Assembly (NCBI GenBank): GCA_020062205.1
Contig: JAGUWT010000069.1
Span: 1-6,385 of the forward strand
DNA: 6,385 nucleotides
Origin: Thermodesulfovibrionales bacterium
GTDB lineage: Bacteria; Nitrospirota; Thermodesulfovibrionia; Thermodesulfovibrionales; SM23-35
Direction of reading: 5' to 3'
A program made the translations under genes and the position numbers. Shown here in pieces: positions 5,851 to 6,385 of the stretch. The notes under the pieces were generated by a model. It did no database searches. It was not told the DNA's origin and saw only the letters and a program-made list of their open reading frames with translations. Positions within the stretch are counted from its first letter, which is position 1. Every line of letters begins with the position of its first letter.

Positions 5851-6294
5851 TCATTCCTGTACAACCTGTATATTTAATTGTGTTGATATTTCAGGATAGA
5901 TTTTTACATTGACCGAGTAAGAACCCAGCCTTTTAATCGGTTCCTCAAGAGATATTTTCTTCTTATCTACCTCGATCCCTTCATTCTTCAGTGCCTCGGC
6001 AATATCCATTGTGGTTATGGACCCGAAAAGCTTCCCCTCATCACCAGCCTTTGCCTTCATCGTGAGGGAGATGGTTGAGATTTTTTCAGCAAGATACTGA
6101 GCTACATTTTTCAGCTTTTTTGCCTTTTCCTGTATGATCCTTTTTTCATGCTCTAAGGATTTTATGTTTTTCATATTCGCTTCGAGGGCAAGCCCCTTTG
6201 GTACAAGATAATTTCTTGCATGTCCATCAGCCACGTTGACAATGTCCCCCATTTTGCCGATGTTCTTCACGTCTTCTTTCAGTATAACTTTCAT
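5851..6294 (-). CDS. rplI: 50S ribosomal protein bL9
   Basis: bL9 binds 23S rRNA near the L1 stalk base and helps keep reading frame on the ribosome. The 147-residue protein has the usual two-lobed layout. The N-terminal rRNA-binding domain (1-about 40) has GKMGDIVNVADGHARNYLVP at 13-32. A long charged connecting helix follows (about 41-75), then a C-terminal domain with KLFGSITTMDIA (88-99) and a final beta strand LNIQVV. The family signature usually has F or Y after the DG; here it is H25 (DGHARNYL), a minor variation. Length is standard (about 147-150). The ATG at 6294 has AGGAG seven bases upstream. dnaB follows after 133 bases occupied by an inverted-repeat element; rplI-dnaB adjacency is common across bacteria. 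Confidence 0.98.
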   Translation of the reverse strand: MKVILKEDVKNIGKMGDIVNVADGHARNYLVPKGLALEANMKNIKSLEHEKRIIQEKAKKLKNVAQYLAEKISTISLTMKAKAGDEGKLFGSITTMDIAEALKNEGIEVDKKKISLEEPIKRLGSYSVNVKIYPEISTQLNIQVVQE

Positions 6295-6323
6295 TCAGAG
6301 TCTCCTATGGAAGTTTTCTCAAT

Positions 6324-6332
6324 AGTATAACA
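6324..6332 (-). promoter_or_regulatory. Possible extended -10 promoter for rplI
   Basis: The minus strand reads TGTTATACT, an extended -10 (TGn plus TATACT), with a start expected near 6317, about 23 bases before the rplI ATG. No convincing -35 box precedes it, which is tolerated by extended -10 promoters. Transcription from genes beyond the right edge is an equally likely source. Confidence 0.4.
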
Positions 6333-6385
6333 TATTATGCACGAAGCAGAAGATACTAAGGAGTTCATAAGTAAAACCCCATCAA

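Noticed and set aside
6291..6383. Minus-strand open frame from the right edge ending in TGA that overlaps the rplI ATG
   Set aside because: About 30 open codons at an edge are expected by chance and the residues match nothing I recognise. Another frame ends at 6365 after a short hydrophobic tail (LMGFYL) and could equally be the end of an upstream gene, so neither is called.

Overview
This window looks like a stretch of ordinary bacterial chromosome with every gene on the minus strand. Read in the direction of transcription (right to left) the order is rplI, dnaB, a Memo-family gene (AmmeMemoRadiSam system protein B), a two-domain PilZ gene, rplU, rpmA, obgE and proB, with proB cut off by the left edge. 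The order rplU-rpmA-obgE-proB and the pairing rplI-dnaB are familiar from Desulfobacterota- and Nitrospirota-type genomes. The GC content appears moderate (a little over 40% by eye, not computed), and a dispersed GTCATTCC-type repeat lies upstream of dnaB. I infer a Gram-negative, probably anaerobic lineage of that kind, with low confidence, because conserved ribosomal genes do not place an organism without a tree.

Right part (3538-6385): 6295-6385 holds no gene I can support, only a ribosome binding site and a possible extended -10 promoter for rplI. rplI (ribosomal protein bL9) is followed by a 133-base gap that carries a 78-bp inverted-repeat element, then dnaB (replicative helicase). The dnaB stop codon overlaps the TTG start of the Memo-family gene.

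Middle part (2185-3537): the PilZ gene follows the Memo gene after 29 bases and has an unusually distant Shine-Dalgarno sequence. A 57-base gap with a good sigma-70-like promoter leads to rplU and rpmA (bL21 and bL27), one base apart and closed by a strong intrinsic terminator.

Left part (1-2132): obgE (ribosome-assembly GTPase) is preceded by an AT-rich leader with two inverted repeats and promoter-like hexamers. It overlaps proB (glutamate 5-kinase, first step of proline synthesis) by 32 bases.

The genes serve translation and ribosome assembly (rplI, rplU, rpmA, obgE), replication (dnaB), proline synthesis (proB), and two less-defined roles: a Memo-family protein and a probable cyclic-di-GMP-responsive PilZ protein. 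I see no defence system, mobile gene, CRISPR array, tRNA or rRNA. The items most worth a second look are the hairpin repeat, whose two arms differ by compensatory changes; the Memo/PilZ pair inserted between housekeeping genes; and the odd translation-initiation region of the PilZ gene.
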